Assembly: GCA_017308135.1 (NCBI GenBank)
Contig: JAFKFM010000015.1
Location: 62,001 to 126,000 of the forward strand
From: Alphaproteobacteria bacterium
GTDB taxonomy: Bacteria > Pseudomonadota > Alphaproteobacteria > CACIAM-22H2
Direction: 5' to 3'
DNA: 64,000 bases
The position numbers were made by a program, and so were the translations under genes. Positions 1 through 7,742 of this stretch are shown piece by piece. Each line of letters starts with the position of its first letter. Position 1 is the first letter of the stretch. The notes under the pieces were generated by a model. That model was not told the origin of the DNA and ran no database searches. It saw only the letters and a program-made list of their open reading frames with translations.

Positions 1-1548
1 GATTTGGGGCTCTCCGAGCCCGTTCTGAACGCGATCAAAGATGCGGGGTATACGACCCCGACACCCATCCAAGAAAAAGCGATTCCCTACGTCCAGATGG
101 GCCGCGACGTTCTGGGCTGCGCCCAGACCGGCACGGGAAAAACGGCAAGCTTCGTGCTGCCGATGATCGACGCGCTGAGCCAAGGCCGCGCCAAGGCGCG
201 CATGCCGCGCTCGCTGATCCTGGAACCGACGCGCGAACTCGCCGCGCAGGTCGCCGAGAATTTCGACAAATACGGCAAGTATCTGAAGCTGACGAAGGCG
301 CTGCTGATCGGCGGCGTGTCGATGGACGAACAGCAGAAGGCGCTGGAACGCGGCGTCGACGTGCTGATCGCCACGCCGGGCCGCTTGCTCGACCTGTTCG
401 ATCGCGGCCGCATCCTGATGCACGACACCAAGCTGCTGGTGATCGACGAAGCCGACCGCATGCTCGACATGGGTTTCATCCCCGACGTCGAGCGCATCGT
501 GTCGCTGCTGCCCCCCTTGCGCCAGACGCTGTTCTTCTCCGCGACCATGGCGCCGGAAATCAAGCGCCTGGCCGACAAGTTCCTCAACAATCCGAAGGAA
601 GTCGCGGTCTCGGCCCCGGCCGCCACGGCCGATACGGTGACGCAAGGCATCGTCACGGTCGCCGAACGCGAGAAGCGCGAAACGCTGCGCCGCTTGATCG
701 GCGCGCAGCAGATCAAGAACGCGCTCGTGTTCTGCAACCGCAAGCGCGACGTCGACATCCTGTGGAAATCACTCAAGCGCCACGGCTTCAACGTGGGCGC
801 GTTGCACGGCGACATGGACCAGACGACGCGCATGGAAACGCTCGACGGGTTCAAGCGCGAAGAGATCCAGATCCTCGTCTGCTCCGACGTGGCCGCGCGC
901 GGCCTCGACATCGGCGGCTTGTCGCACGTGTTCAATTTCGACGTGCCGATCAACGCCGAGGATTACGTCCACCGCATCGGCCGCACGGGCCGCGCGGGGC
1001 GCTCGGGCATCGCCTATACGATCGCCACGCGCGACGATTCCAAATTCGTGCGCGCGATCGAATCGCTGATCAAGAAGCCGATCCCGCCGATCGTGCTGGA
1101 AGGCTTCGAAGCGCCGACCGGCGGCGACGCCGAAGGCGACAGCCCGCGCCCGGAACGCGAGTCCCGTTCGCGCGGCGGGCGTGGCGGTCGCGATCGCGGC
1201 GGCCGTTCGCGTCGTCCCAGTCGCGACGAAACCCCGGCACCGGAAGCGACGGGCGAATTGCCCCTCGCGGTCGAAGCGCCGGTTGTTGTCGCGGAGACGG
1301 TCATGGCCGAACCCGCCGCAGTGGTCGACTTCGTACCGCCGGCCCCGGTGCACGCGCCGGCCCCGCGTCCGCGCCAGCCGCGCCGCCAGGAACGCCAATC
1401 GCATCAGGAGCGCGTCCATCACGAACGCACGCCCGGCGATAGCGTCGGCAACGAGCGCCATGCCCCGCTGCCGGAAGGCCTGGGGCGCGGCTTCGACGAC
1501 GGCGGGGTCCCCGCCTTCCTGTTGCGCGGACGGCGCGCGGCGGGTTAA
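1..1548 (+). CDS. rhlE: DEAD-box ATP-dependent RNA helicase, RhlE type (5' end outside window)
   Basis: ATP-dependent RNA helicase acting on structured RNA in the cytoplasm (ribosome assembly or RNA decay in this family). The reading frame is open to base 1 and the N-terminal aromatic/Q-motif region is only partly inside, so the start lies upstream. Helicase motifs appear in order: Q motif TPTPIQ, Walker A AQTGTGKT near residue 40, PTRELA, TPGR, DEAD box VIDEADRMLDMGF near 148, SAT, the LHGD region, SDVAARGLDI and HRIGRTGRAGR near 323. The last about 130 residues are a disordered Arg/Gly- and Pro/Ala-rich tail with an RGG-like stretch, typical of RhlE C-termini and likely to bind RNA. A small Lrp-domain gene follows after 26 bases. 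Confidence 0.93.
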   Translation, partial: DLGLSEPVLNAIKDAGYTTPTPIQEKAIPYVQMGRDVLGCAQTGTGKTASFVLPMIDALSQGRAKARMPRSLILEPTRELAAQVAENFDKYGKYLKLTKALLIGGVSMDEQQKALERGVDVLIATPGRLLDLFDRGRILMHDTKLLVIDEADRMLDMGFIPDVERIVSLLPPLRQTLFFSATMAPEIKRLADKFLNNPKEVAVSAPAATADTVTQGIVTVAEREKRETLRRLIGAQQIKNALVFCNRKRDVDILWKSLKRHGFNVGALHGDMDQTTRMETLDGFKREEIQILVCSDVAARGLDIGGLSHVFNFDVPINAEDYVHRIGRTGRAGRSGIAYTIATRDDSKFVRAIESLIKKPIPPIVLEGFEAPTGGDAEGDSPRPERESRSRGGRGGRDRGGRSRRPSRDETPAPEATGELPLAVEAPVVVAETVMAEPAAVVDFVPPAPVHAPAPRPRQPRRQERQSHQERVHHERTPGDSVGNERHAPLPEGLGRGFDDGGVPAFLLRGRRAAG

Positions 1549-1574
1549 CTGATCGGCGAGGGAGTGCTTCGCCC

Positions 1575-1808
1575 ATGCAGACGATCTTCATCATGGTGAA
1601 ATGCGAACTCGGTCACGCTTACGACGTGGCCGAGCGCGCGATGGAGACCGAACAGGTCTCCGAGGTCTATTCGATCTCGGGCCAGTACGATCTGCATCTG
1701 AAATGCTACTTGCCGGACGACATGGATCCCGGCCATTTCGTGATGGGCATCCAGAAAATTCCCGGCGTGAAGGACACGTTCACGCTGATCACGTTCAAGG
1801 CCTTTTAG
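1575..1808 (+). CDS. Stand-alone Lrp/AsnC ligand-binding (RAM) domain protein
   Basis: A 77-residue protein made only of the C-terminal effector-binding alpha-beta sandwich of Lrp/AsnC regulators; the DNA-binding helix-turn-helix is absent. It starts MQTIFIMVKCELGHAYDV, and the conserved pattern of a glycine before a tyrosine/aspartate (ISGQYDLHLKC) is that of RAM domains. Such single-domain proteins form ring oligomers and may bind amino acids or modify full-length Lrp proteins; the ligand here is unknown. The start is ATG with GGGAG about 10 bases upstream. It may be co-transcribed with the helicase gene, but nothing in the sequence ties the two functionally. Confidence 0.85.
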   Translation: MQTIFIMVKCELGHAYDVAERAMETEQVSEVYSISGQYDLHLKCYLPDDMDPGHFVMGIQKIPGVKDTFTLITFKAF

Positions 1809-1839
1809 GGCAAGGCCTTCTAGGTCAAGGCGTTCCAAC
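1794..1839 (+). repeat. Imperfect 15-base tandem repeat, three copies
   Basis: Three consecutive units beginning tcaaggccttttagg, gcaaggccttctagg and tcaaggcgttccaac cover the last codons and stop of the Lrp-domain gene and run into the spacer. Drift rises toward the third copy, which also forms part of a small inverted repeat with cccttga. It is probably a local slippage duplication; a weak terminator role is possible. Confidence 0.5.
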
Positions 1840-1896
1840 GCCCTTGAACTGAACGGCGCGTCGCCCCACCCTTCCTTCGGAACGGTGGAGGCGTAA

Positions 1897-2985
1897 ATGC
1901 GTTTTCTATTTGTAATTTTGGCAATGTTTGCCGCGCCTATCGCGGCGCAAGCGCAGGATTATCGCGTCGAAACGCTGGCGCGCGGGCTCGAAAATCCCTG
2001 GGCCGTCGCCTTCCTGCCGAACGGCGACGCGCTGATCACCGAACGCCCCGGCCGTTTGCGGCTCTACACGAACGGCGCGTTGCGCGCCGAGCCCGTCGTG
2101 GGCCTGCCGCAAGTCTATGCCAGCGGCCAAGGCGGCTTGCTCGATGTGGCACTCGCGCCGGATTTCGCGACGACCGGCGAAATCTATCTGACGATGGCCG
2201 CACAGACCGAGGGCGGTGCCCTCACCCGCCTCGTGCGCGCGCGCTACGCCGATGGGCGTTTGAATAATGTCGCGACTTTGCTCGACGCCACACCGGCGGG
2301 ATCGGGCGGGCGACATTTCGGCTCGCGCCTCGCCTTCGGCACGGACGGATTCCTCTACTTGACGACGGGCGATCGCGGAAACGATCCGCGCGCGCAACGC
2401 ACCGACGATCTGGCGGGCAAGGTGCTGCGCCTCGCGCGCGACGGCAAGCCCGCGCCCGGCAATCCGTTCCTCGATCGCAACGGCTATCGGCCGGAGATCT
2501 TTTCCTATGGCCATCGCAACCCGCAGGGCCTCGCCTTCGATGGTGCCACGTTGTGGAGCGTCGAGCACGGGCCGCAAGGCGGCGACGAAATCAACATCGT
2601 CAAGCCCGGCCTCAATTACGGCTGGCCGGTCGTGACGCATGGCCGCCAATACGGCTCGGGGACGCAAATCGGCGAAGGTACCTCTAAGCCCGGCATGGAA
2701 GACCCCGTGCATATCTGGGGCCCGACCTCGCCCGCGACGTCGGGACTCGCGATCTATCGCGGCGACGCCTTCCCCGCGTGGCGCGGCGATTTGCTGGTCG
2801 GCATGCTGCGCGAAGGGGCGATCCGCCGCGTGACGATCCGCGACGGGCGCGTCACGGGCGAACAGAAACTCGCCGAGGGCGCGGCCGGGCGTATTCGCGA
2901 TGTGCGTGTCGGGCCCGACGGTTACGTCTATTTCGTCAGCGATTCGCGCGACGGCGTTCTGGCGCGGCTGGTGCCCGCGCGCTGA
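1897..2985 (+). CDS. PQQ-dependent aldose sugar dehydrogenase family, exported (YliI/GdhB-like)
   Basis: Predicted periplasmic six-bladed beta-propeller oxidoreductase that oxidises aldoses with pyrroloquinoline quinone. Residues 1-20 are a Sec signal peptide with cleavage after AQA. The family segments are visible: ENPWAVAFLPNGDALITERPG at the start of the mature protein, GRHFGSRLAFGTDGFLYLTTGDRG, YGHRNPQGLAFD, and GPQGGDEINIVKPGLNYGWP, which includes the calcium/PQQ-site neighbourhood. Length 362 matches the family. GGAGG lies 5 bases before the ATG. No PQQ synthesis gene is nearby. The substrate cannot be read from sequence; many members act on several sugars. Confidence 0.88.
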   Translation: MRFLFVILAMFAAPIAAQAQDYRVETLARGLENPWAVAFLPNGDALITERPGRLRLYTNGALRAEPVVGLPQVYASGQGGLLDVALAPDFATTGEIYLTMAAQTEGGALTRLVRARYADGRLNNVATLLDATPAGSGGRHFGSRLAFGTDGFLYLTTGDRGNDPRAQRTDDLAGKVLRLARDGKPAPGNPFLDRNGYRPEIFSYGHRNPQGLAFDGATLWSVEHGPQGGDEINIVKPGLNYGWPVVTHGRQYGSGTQIGEGTSKPGMEDPVHIWGPTSPATSGLAIYRGDAFPAWRGDLLVGMLREGAIRRVTIRDGRVTGEQKLAEGAAGRIRDVRVGPDGYVYFVSDSRDGVLARLVPAR

Positions 2986-2991
2986 CGTGCC

Positions 2992-3019
2992 TTGCGCTTC
3001 CCCGGCCAGATACTTTAGA
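2992..3019 (+). promoter_or_regulatory. Candidate sigma-70 promoter of the ring-CoA operon
   Basis: A -35 like TTGCGC (2992-2997), a 16-base spacer and a -10 like TTTAGA (3014-3019) lie 30 bases before the TTG start of the first operon gene. The -10 sits inside the MarR-type palindrome, so a bound repressor would block polymerase. Assigned by eye only. Confidence 0.4.
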
Positions 3020-3030
3020 CTTAAAGTATC
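3009..3030. promoter_or_regulatory. MarR-type operator: perfect 9+9 palindrome
   Basis: Two arms GATACTTTA and TAAAGTATC flank a four-base centre (gact), giving a perfect 22-base palindrome. Its AT-rich arms stand out in this G+C-rich DNA. It lies between the end of the sugar dehydrogenase gene and the Shine-Dalgarno of the SDR gene, in the operon that encodes a MarR regulator as its second gene. Size and symmetry are those of MarR-family operators, so autoregulation of the operon by that protein is the simple reading. Confidence 0.7.
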
Positions 3031-3048
3031 TCGCCTGGGGAGGCCGGA

Positions 3049-3837
3049 TTGTCGATTGAAACCACCGTTGATACCGACGCCCATCGTCCGCTCGCGGGCT
3101 GCCACGCGCTCGTCACGGGTGCGTCGCGCGGCATCGGTGCTGCCATCGCCCGCGCCCTTCACGCCGACGGCGCGCGCCTGACGCTGATCGCGCGCAACGT
3201 CACGCATTTGGCCCCGCTCGCGGCCGAGCTTGGCGCTGAAGCCCTCGCCTGCGACGTGACCGATGCGAAAGCGCTGGGCCACGCTTTCGCCACCGCCGCC
3301 GGGCACCAGCATGTCGATATTCTGGTGAACAACGCGGGCCACGCCGAAACCGCCCCCTTCGGGCGCACGGATCCCGAGATGTGGGCGCGGATGCTCAATC
3401 TCAACCTCACCGCCGCATATACCGCGTGCCGACTCGCGATCCCGGCGATGGCCGCCGATGGCTGGGGCCGCGTGATCAACGTCGCCTCCACCGCCGGTCT
3501 CAAAGGCTACGCCTACACCTCCGCCTACACCGCCGCGAAACACGGGCTGGTCGGGCTCACCAAAGCGCTCGCGGCCGAATACGCGCGCAGCGGCGTGACC
3601 GTGAACGCCGTGTGCCCCGGCTACACCGACACGCCGATGCTGGCCGATGCGGCCGCCCGCGTCGCCGCCAAAACCGGCAAGGCGGATAGCGACATTAAAA
3701 CCGGCTTCGCCGCCGCGAACCCGATGGGCCGTTTGATCAAGCCCGAGGAAGTCGCCGCGTGCGTCGCGTGGCTGGCGCGCGACGAAGCCGCGTCGGTGAC
3801 GGGCGCTGCCATTCCGATCGCCGCAGGGGAAATCTGA
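3049..3837 (+). CDS. SDR-family NAD(P)-dependent oxidoreductase, first gene of ring-CoA operon
   Basis: Short-chain dehydrogenase of 262 residues, likely a 3-hydroxyacyl-CoA dehydrogenase in this pathway. Rossmann glycine motif TGASRGIG at 23-30, NNAG motif, catalytic Ser with YTAAK Tyr/Lys pair and the VNAVCPGYTDTPM segment are all present. The start is TTG with GGGGAGG 5 bases upstream; no in-frame ATG fits better. The stop overlaps the ATG of the MarR gene. In cyclohexanecarboxylate and 2-aminobenzoate operons an SDR acts on the hydroxyacyl-CoA made after ring hydration, which fits the gene set here; the actual substrate is unknown. Confidence 0.85.
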   Translation: MSIETTVDTDAHRPLAGCHALVTGASRGIGAAIARALHADGARLTLIARNVTHLAPLAAELGAEALACDVTDAKALGHAFATAAGHQHVDILVNNAGHAETAPFGRTDPEMWARMLNLNLTAAYTACRLAIPAMAADGWGRVINVASTAGLKGYAYTSAYTAAKHGLVGLTKALAAEYARSGVTVNAVCPGYTDTPMLADAAARVAAKTGKADSDIKTGFAAANPMGRLIKPEEVAACVAWLARDEAASVTGAAIPIAAGEI

Positions 3838-4325
3838 TGGATCGCGAACGCGGACACGAGGATTCGGACCATCTGCAACTGCGCGCCTGGCTGCGCTTGC
3901 TCACCTGCGCGAACTTGATCGAATCGCGCGTGCGCGGCGGGTTGCGCGAAACCTGGAACATCACGCTGCCGCGCTTCGATCTTCTGTCGCAGTTGCACCG
4001 CGCGGGCGACGACGGTTTGACGATGGGCGATTTGTCGCGCGCCATGATGGTGTCGGCGGGCAACGTCACCGGCCTCGTCGAAGCCTTGGTCGGCGAAGGT
4101 CTCGTGCGCCGCACGATTTCCGCCGCCGATCGCCGCCAATCGCGCGTGCGTCTCACCCCCGCCGGCAAACGCGGCTTTGAAGCAATGCTGCCCGAACACG
4201 AACGCTGGATCGACGAAGCCTTCGCCGGCCTCGACCGCAGCGACCTCAAACGCCTGCTCGAATTGCTGGCGAAGCTCAAACAATCCGCCAAAGCCGCCGA
4301 GCGCGGCGGCAAGGAAGCCGCATAA
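3837..4325 (+). CDS. MarR-family transcriptional regulator of the operon
   Basis: A 162-residue winged-helix regulator. The recognition region reads [19 protein letters not shown] and the wing [13 protein letters not shown], both classic MarR. The ATG overlaps the upstream stop by one base and its own stop overlaps the next ATG (TAATG), so all are co-translated. An in-frame extension upstream would run through the SDR gene and is rejected. MarR proteins beside aryl-CoA genes (BadR, CouR and others) usually respond to an acyl-CoA intermediate; the palindrome at 3009-3030 is the probable binding site. Confidence 0.9.
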   Translation: MDRERGHEDSDHLQLRAWLRLLTCANLIESRVRGGLRETWNITLPRFDLLSQLHRAGDDGLTMGDLSRAMMVSAGNVTGLVEALVGEGLVRRTISAADRRQSRVRLTPAGKRGFEAMLPEHERWIDEAFAGLDRSDLKRLLELLAKLKQSAKAAERGGKEAA

Positions 4326-5146
4326 TGCTGACCCGCTACGACGCCGCGCGCTTCGCGCCCAAGCATTTCGGCTGGTCGGTGGACGGCAAGGTTGCACACA
4401 TCGTGCTGAACCGGCCGGAGAAGAAGAATCCGCTAACGTTCGAGAGCTACGCCGAGCTGCGCGATCTGTTCCGCGACCTTTGCTATGTCGACCAGATCAA
4501 GGCCGTGATCATCACGGGGGCCGGCGGCAATTTCTGCTCGGGCGGCGACGTGCATGAAATCATCGGCCCGCTTGTCGGCATGGAAATGCCCGATCTGCTG
4601 CGCTTCACGCGCATGACAGGCGATCTGGTCAAGGCGATCCGCGCCTGTCCGCAAGTCGTGATCGCGGGTATCGACGGCATTTGCGCCGGCGCCGGGGCCG
4701 CCATCGCGATGGCGGTGGACTTACGCATCGGCACGCCCAACGCCAAGGTCGCGTATCTGTTCACGCGCGTCGGCCTCGCGGGCTGCGACATGGGCGCTTG
4801 CGCCATCCTGCCGCGCATCATCGGCCAGGGGCGCGCCGCCGAGTTGCTGTTCACCGGCCGCTCGATGTCGGCCGAGGAAGGCGAGCGCTGGGGCTTCTTC
4901 AACAAGCTCGTGCCGCCCGCCGAACTCGAAAATTCCGCGAAAGTCTGGGCGCGCGATCTGGCGAACGGCCCGACCTTTGCCCATTCGATGACCAAGAAGG
5001 CCATCGACCACGAATGGAATATGGGCGTCGATCAGGCGATCGAAGCCGAGGCGCAAGCCCAGGCGATCTGCATGGAAACGAAGGATTTCGAGCGCGCCTA
5101 TCGCGCCTTCGTCGCCAAGCAGAAGCCGGTCTTCGAGGGCAGTTGA
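4325..5146 (+). CDS. Crotonase-fold enoyl-CoA hydratase family protein lacking both usual glutamates
   Basis: A 273-residue crotonase. The CoA-binding and oxyanion segments are clear ([26 protein letters not shown]). The two positions that carry catalytic Glu in true hydratases are changed: the usual GGGxELA is GAGAAIA and the usual PE-hydrophobic-G segment is FTRVGLAG. It is therefore unlikely to do standard hydration. Ring-opening hydrolases such as BadI, thioesterases and lyases share this fold with altered residues. From memory, close relatives accompany 2-aminobenzoyl-CoA degradation genes. It overlaps the MarR stop by one base and the acyl-CoA dehydrogenase start by one base. Confidence 0.85.
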   Translation: MLTRYDAARFAPKHFGWSVDGKVAHIVLNRPEKKNPLTFESYAELRDLFRDLCYVDQIKAVIITGAGGNFCSGGDVHEIIGPLVGMEMPDLLRFTRMTGDLVKAIRACPQVVIAGIDGICAGAGAAIAMAVDLRIGTPNAKVAYLFTRVGLAGCDMGACAILPRIIGQGRAAELLFTGRSMSAEEGERWGFFNKLVPPAELENSAKVWARDLANGPTFAHSMTKKAIDHEWNMGVDQAIEAEAQAQAICMETKDFERAYRAFVAKQKPVFEGS

Positions 5147-6300
5147 TGGCCGACCGTTCGTTCCTGCCCTGGCCGTTTTTCGAGGCGAAGCATCGCGACT
5201 TCGCCGCGCGCCTGTCGGCTTTCGGCAAAGCGAAGGTCGAACCGCTGGCGCATGACGAACACGACGCCGACGCGACGACCAAGAATTTCGTTTCGATGCT
5301 CGCGGCGGAGAAATTCCTCGACGCCGCCGTGCCCGACGGATCGCACGACGTGCGCACGTTGTGCCTCGCGCGCGAAACCCTCGCCTATCATTCCGGCCTC
5401 GCCGATTTCGCCTTCGCGATGCAAGGCTTGGGCACGGGCTCCATCGTGTTGTTCGGGAGCCCCGAACAGAAAGCCAAGTGGCTGCCGGCCGTGCGGGCGG
5501 GCAAAAGCCTGGGCGCCTTCGCGATGTCGGAGCCCGAAGGCGGATCGGACGTCGCGGCACTGCGCACCACCGCCACGAAAGACGGCGACGGGTGGCGCTT
5601 GAATGGCCGCAAGACCTGGATTTCCAACGGCGGCATCGCGGGGCAATACGTCGTCTTCGCGCGCAGCGGCGAAGCGCCGGGCGCCAAGGGCCTGTCGGCC
5701 TTCGTCGTGCCGGCCGATGCACCGGGCTTGATCGTCGAAGCGCGGATCGACGTGTCGGCCCCGCACCCGCTGGCGACATTGCGTTTCGAGAATTGCCGCG
5801 TCGGCGCCGACGCGCTGCTGGGCAAACCCGGCGACGGCTTCAAAATCGCGATGTCGACGCTGGACGTGTTCCGCTCCACCGTCGGCGCGGCGGCTTTGGG
5901 TTTCGCGCGCCGCGCGCTCGACGAAGCGATCGCGTTCTCGAAATCGCGCAAAGTTTTCGGCGCAATGCTGTCCGACATGCAGTTGACGCAAGCGGCATTG
6001 GCCGAGGCGGCGACCGAGATCGACGCGGCCGCGTTGCTGATCTATCGCGCCGCTTGGACGAAGGATAGCGGTGCGCCGCGCATCACGCGCGAAGCGTCGA
6101 TGGCGAAGTTTTTCGCGACCGAGATGGCGCAGCGCGTCGTCGATCGCGCCGTGCAGCTTCATGGCGGCCAGGGCGTGGTCGCGGGCGCCACGGTCGAACG
6201 GCTCTACCGCGAAGTGCGCGCGCTGCGCATCTACGAAGGTGCGAGCGAAATCCAGAAGCTCGTCATCGCCAGTCAGATTTTGTCGGAGCCGCAGCCGTGA
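5146..6300 (+). CDS. Acyl-CoA dehydrogenase
   Basis: FAD-dependent acyl-CoA dehydrogenase, 384 residues, the normal length. The FAD/substrate motif [19 protein letters not shown], the central [10 protein letters not shown] and the C-terminal catalytic segment [11 protein letters not shown], with the presumed base Glu near residue 364, are present. It should introduce an alpha-beta double bond into a cyclic or linear acyl-CoA made by the ligase of this operon, passing electrons to ETF. The ATG at 5146 overlaps the crotonase stop; a longer open frame reaching back to 4681 would lie inside the crotonase gene and is not used. The stop overlaps the GTG of the next gene. Confidence 0.88.
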   Translation: MADRSFLPWPFFEAKHRDFAARLSAFGKAKVEPLAHDEHDADATTKNFVSMLAAEKFLDAAVPDGSHDVRTLCLARETLAYHSGLADFAFAMQGLGTGSIVLFGSPEQKAKWLPAVRAGKSLGAFAMSEPEGGSDVAALRTTATKDGDGWRLNGRKTWISNGGIAGQYVVFARSGEAPGAKGLSAFVVPADAPGLIVEARIDVSAPHPLATLRFENCRVGADALLGKPGDGFKIAMSTLDVFRSTVGAAALGFARRALDEAIAFSKSRKVFGAMLSDMQLTQAALAEAATEIDAAALLIYRAAWTKDSGAPRITREASMAKFFATEMAQRVVDRAVQLHGGQGVVAGATVERLYREVRALRIYEGASEIQKLVIASQILSEPQP

Positions 6301-7742
6301 AAATTCTCGAACCGATCCGCATCGGCACGGCGACCGCCCCCAATCGCATCGCGGTGCCCGCGATGGTCACGCGCCTGTCGGGCGAGGACGGGTTCGTCAA
6401 TCAAGGCATTATCGACCGCTATGTGCGCTACGCCGAAGGCCATGTCGGCCTGATCGTCGTCGAGGCGACGGCGATCCACGAGTCCAAATCCGGCCCGCTG
6501 CTGCGCCTGTCGCGCGACGATTTCGTCGCCGGTCATCGCGAAATGGTGAAGCAGGTCAAGGATGCCGGCCCGTCGATGATCGTGCCGCAGATCATCCATT
6601 TCATGAAGGTCGCGCGCTCGGGCTGGCGCCAGACGATCGACATGCTCTCGCCCGCCGATATCGACAAGATCGTCGAGGATTTCGGCATGGCCGCGTTGCG
6701 CGCGCGCGAAGCCGGTTACGACGGCGTCGAACTCCATTCCGCGCACGCCTATACGCTGTCGTCGTTCCTGTCGCGCCGCAACCTGCGCCGCGACGAGTAT
6801 GACGGCCGCACGCTGGAAGGCCGGTTGCATATGTTCGGCCGCGTAATGACCGAAGTGCGCAAGCGCGTGGGCAAGGATTGGCCCGTGGGCGTGCGCTTCT
6901 TGGCGGAAGAAGCGATCAAGGACGGCTACGCGCTGCCCGACTCCCAGCGCATCGCGTTGCGCATGGCGCAATTGGGTGTCGACTACATCTCGCTGTCGAT
7001 CGGCGGCAAATTCGAGGACGCGGTCCATAAGGAAGGCGAAGCGCTCTACCCCTACACCGGCTATTCGGGCGATCGCTGCATGCCCGGCGAGCAATACCCG
7101 CCGATGCCGCACACGCATCTCGCCGCGTCGATCAAGGAATTCATCAACGCGAACGGCTTCGATGTGCCGGTGATTTCCGCGGGCAAGATCAGCGAGCCTG
7201 CCGACGCCGAGCGGCTTCTGCAGGACGGAAAGGCCGACATGATCGGCATGGCCCGGCAATTGCTGGCGGACCCCGATTGGGTGCGCAAGGTCGCATCCGG
7301 CCGCGAAGGGGCGATCGTGCGCTGCATCTACTGCAACGTCTGCAAACAGCTCGACGAGAAGTTCAAACTCGTCGCCTGTTTCCTATGGCCCAAGGGCGTC
7401 GAGCAGGCGCCGCACGAAGACATGAGCACGCAAGCCCCCGCTTGGCCCGATGGCGATGCGGGCCTGACCGCGAAATTCGAAAACGGTGCCGTCAAGCTCG
7501 CGTGGAAACGCGCGGGCGGCGCCGTCACCGGCTACGACATCTATCGCGTCGAAGCCGACGGCACGCCGCGTATCGTCGAAGCCGTAAAGGGCACCAAATT
7601 CGTCGATCGCATGGTGCTCGGCGGCCTCGCCTACGCCTATCACGTCAAAGCCTACGACGCGTCGGGCCATACCTCGCCGCCATCGCAAACCATCCGCATC
7701 GAATTGCCGATCCCCGCTTACGACGAGACCGCCCATGCCTGA
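6297..7742 (+). CDS. Old-yellow-enzyme flavin reductase with Fe-S cysteine cluster and C-terminal FN3 domain
   Basis: A 481-residue protein. Residues 1-340 form an FMN TIM barrel of the NADH:flavin oxidoreductase / 2,4-dienoyl-CoA reductase type; H147 and H150 ([13 protein letters not shown]) are the expected substrate-anion and proton sites. C343, C346, C349 and C361 form a four-cysteine cluster like the 4Fe-4S site of dienoyl-CoA reductases, though the third cysteine is one residue closer than usual. The FAD/NAD domain that normally follows is missing; instead about residues 390-475 look like a fibronectin type III domain. It starts with GTG, coupled to the acyl-CoA dehydrogenase stop. Likely role: reduction of an unsaturated or dearomatised CoA ester, with electrons from an unknown donor. 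Confidence 0.82.
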   Translation: MKILEPIRIGTATAPNRIAVPAMVTRLSGEDGFVNQGIIDRYVRYAEGHVGLIVVEATAIHESKSGPLLRLSRDDFVAGHREMVKQVKDAGPSMIVPQIIHFMKVARSGWRQTIDMLSPADIDKIVEDFGMAALRAREAGYDGVELHSAHAYTLSSFLSRRNLRRDEYDGRTLEGRLHMFGRVMTEVRKRVGKDWPVGVRFLAEEAIKDGYALPDSQRIALRMAQLGVDYISLSIGGKFEDAVHKEGEALYPYTGYSGDRCMPGEQYPPMPHTHLAASIKEFINANGFDVPVISAGKISEPADAERLLQDGKADMIGMARQLLADPDWVRKVASGREGAIVRCIYCNVCKQLDEKFKLVACFLWPKGVEQAPHEDMSTQAPAWPDGDAGLTAKFENGAVKLAWKRAGGAVTGYDIYRVEADGTPRIVEAVKGTKFVDRMVLGGLAYAYHVKAYDASGHTSPPSQTIRIELPIPAYDETAHA

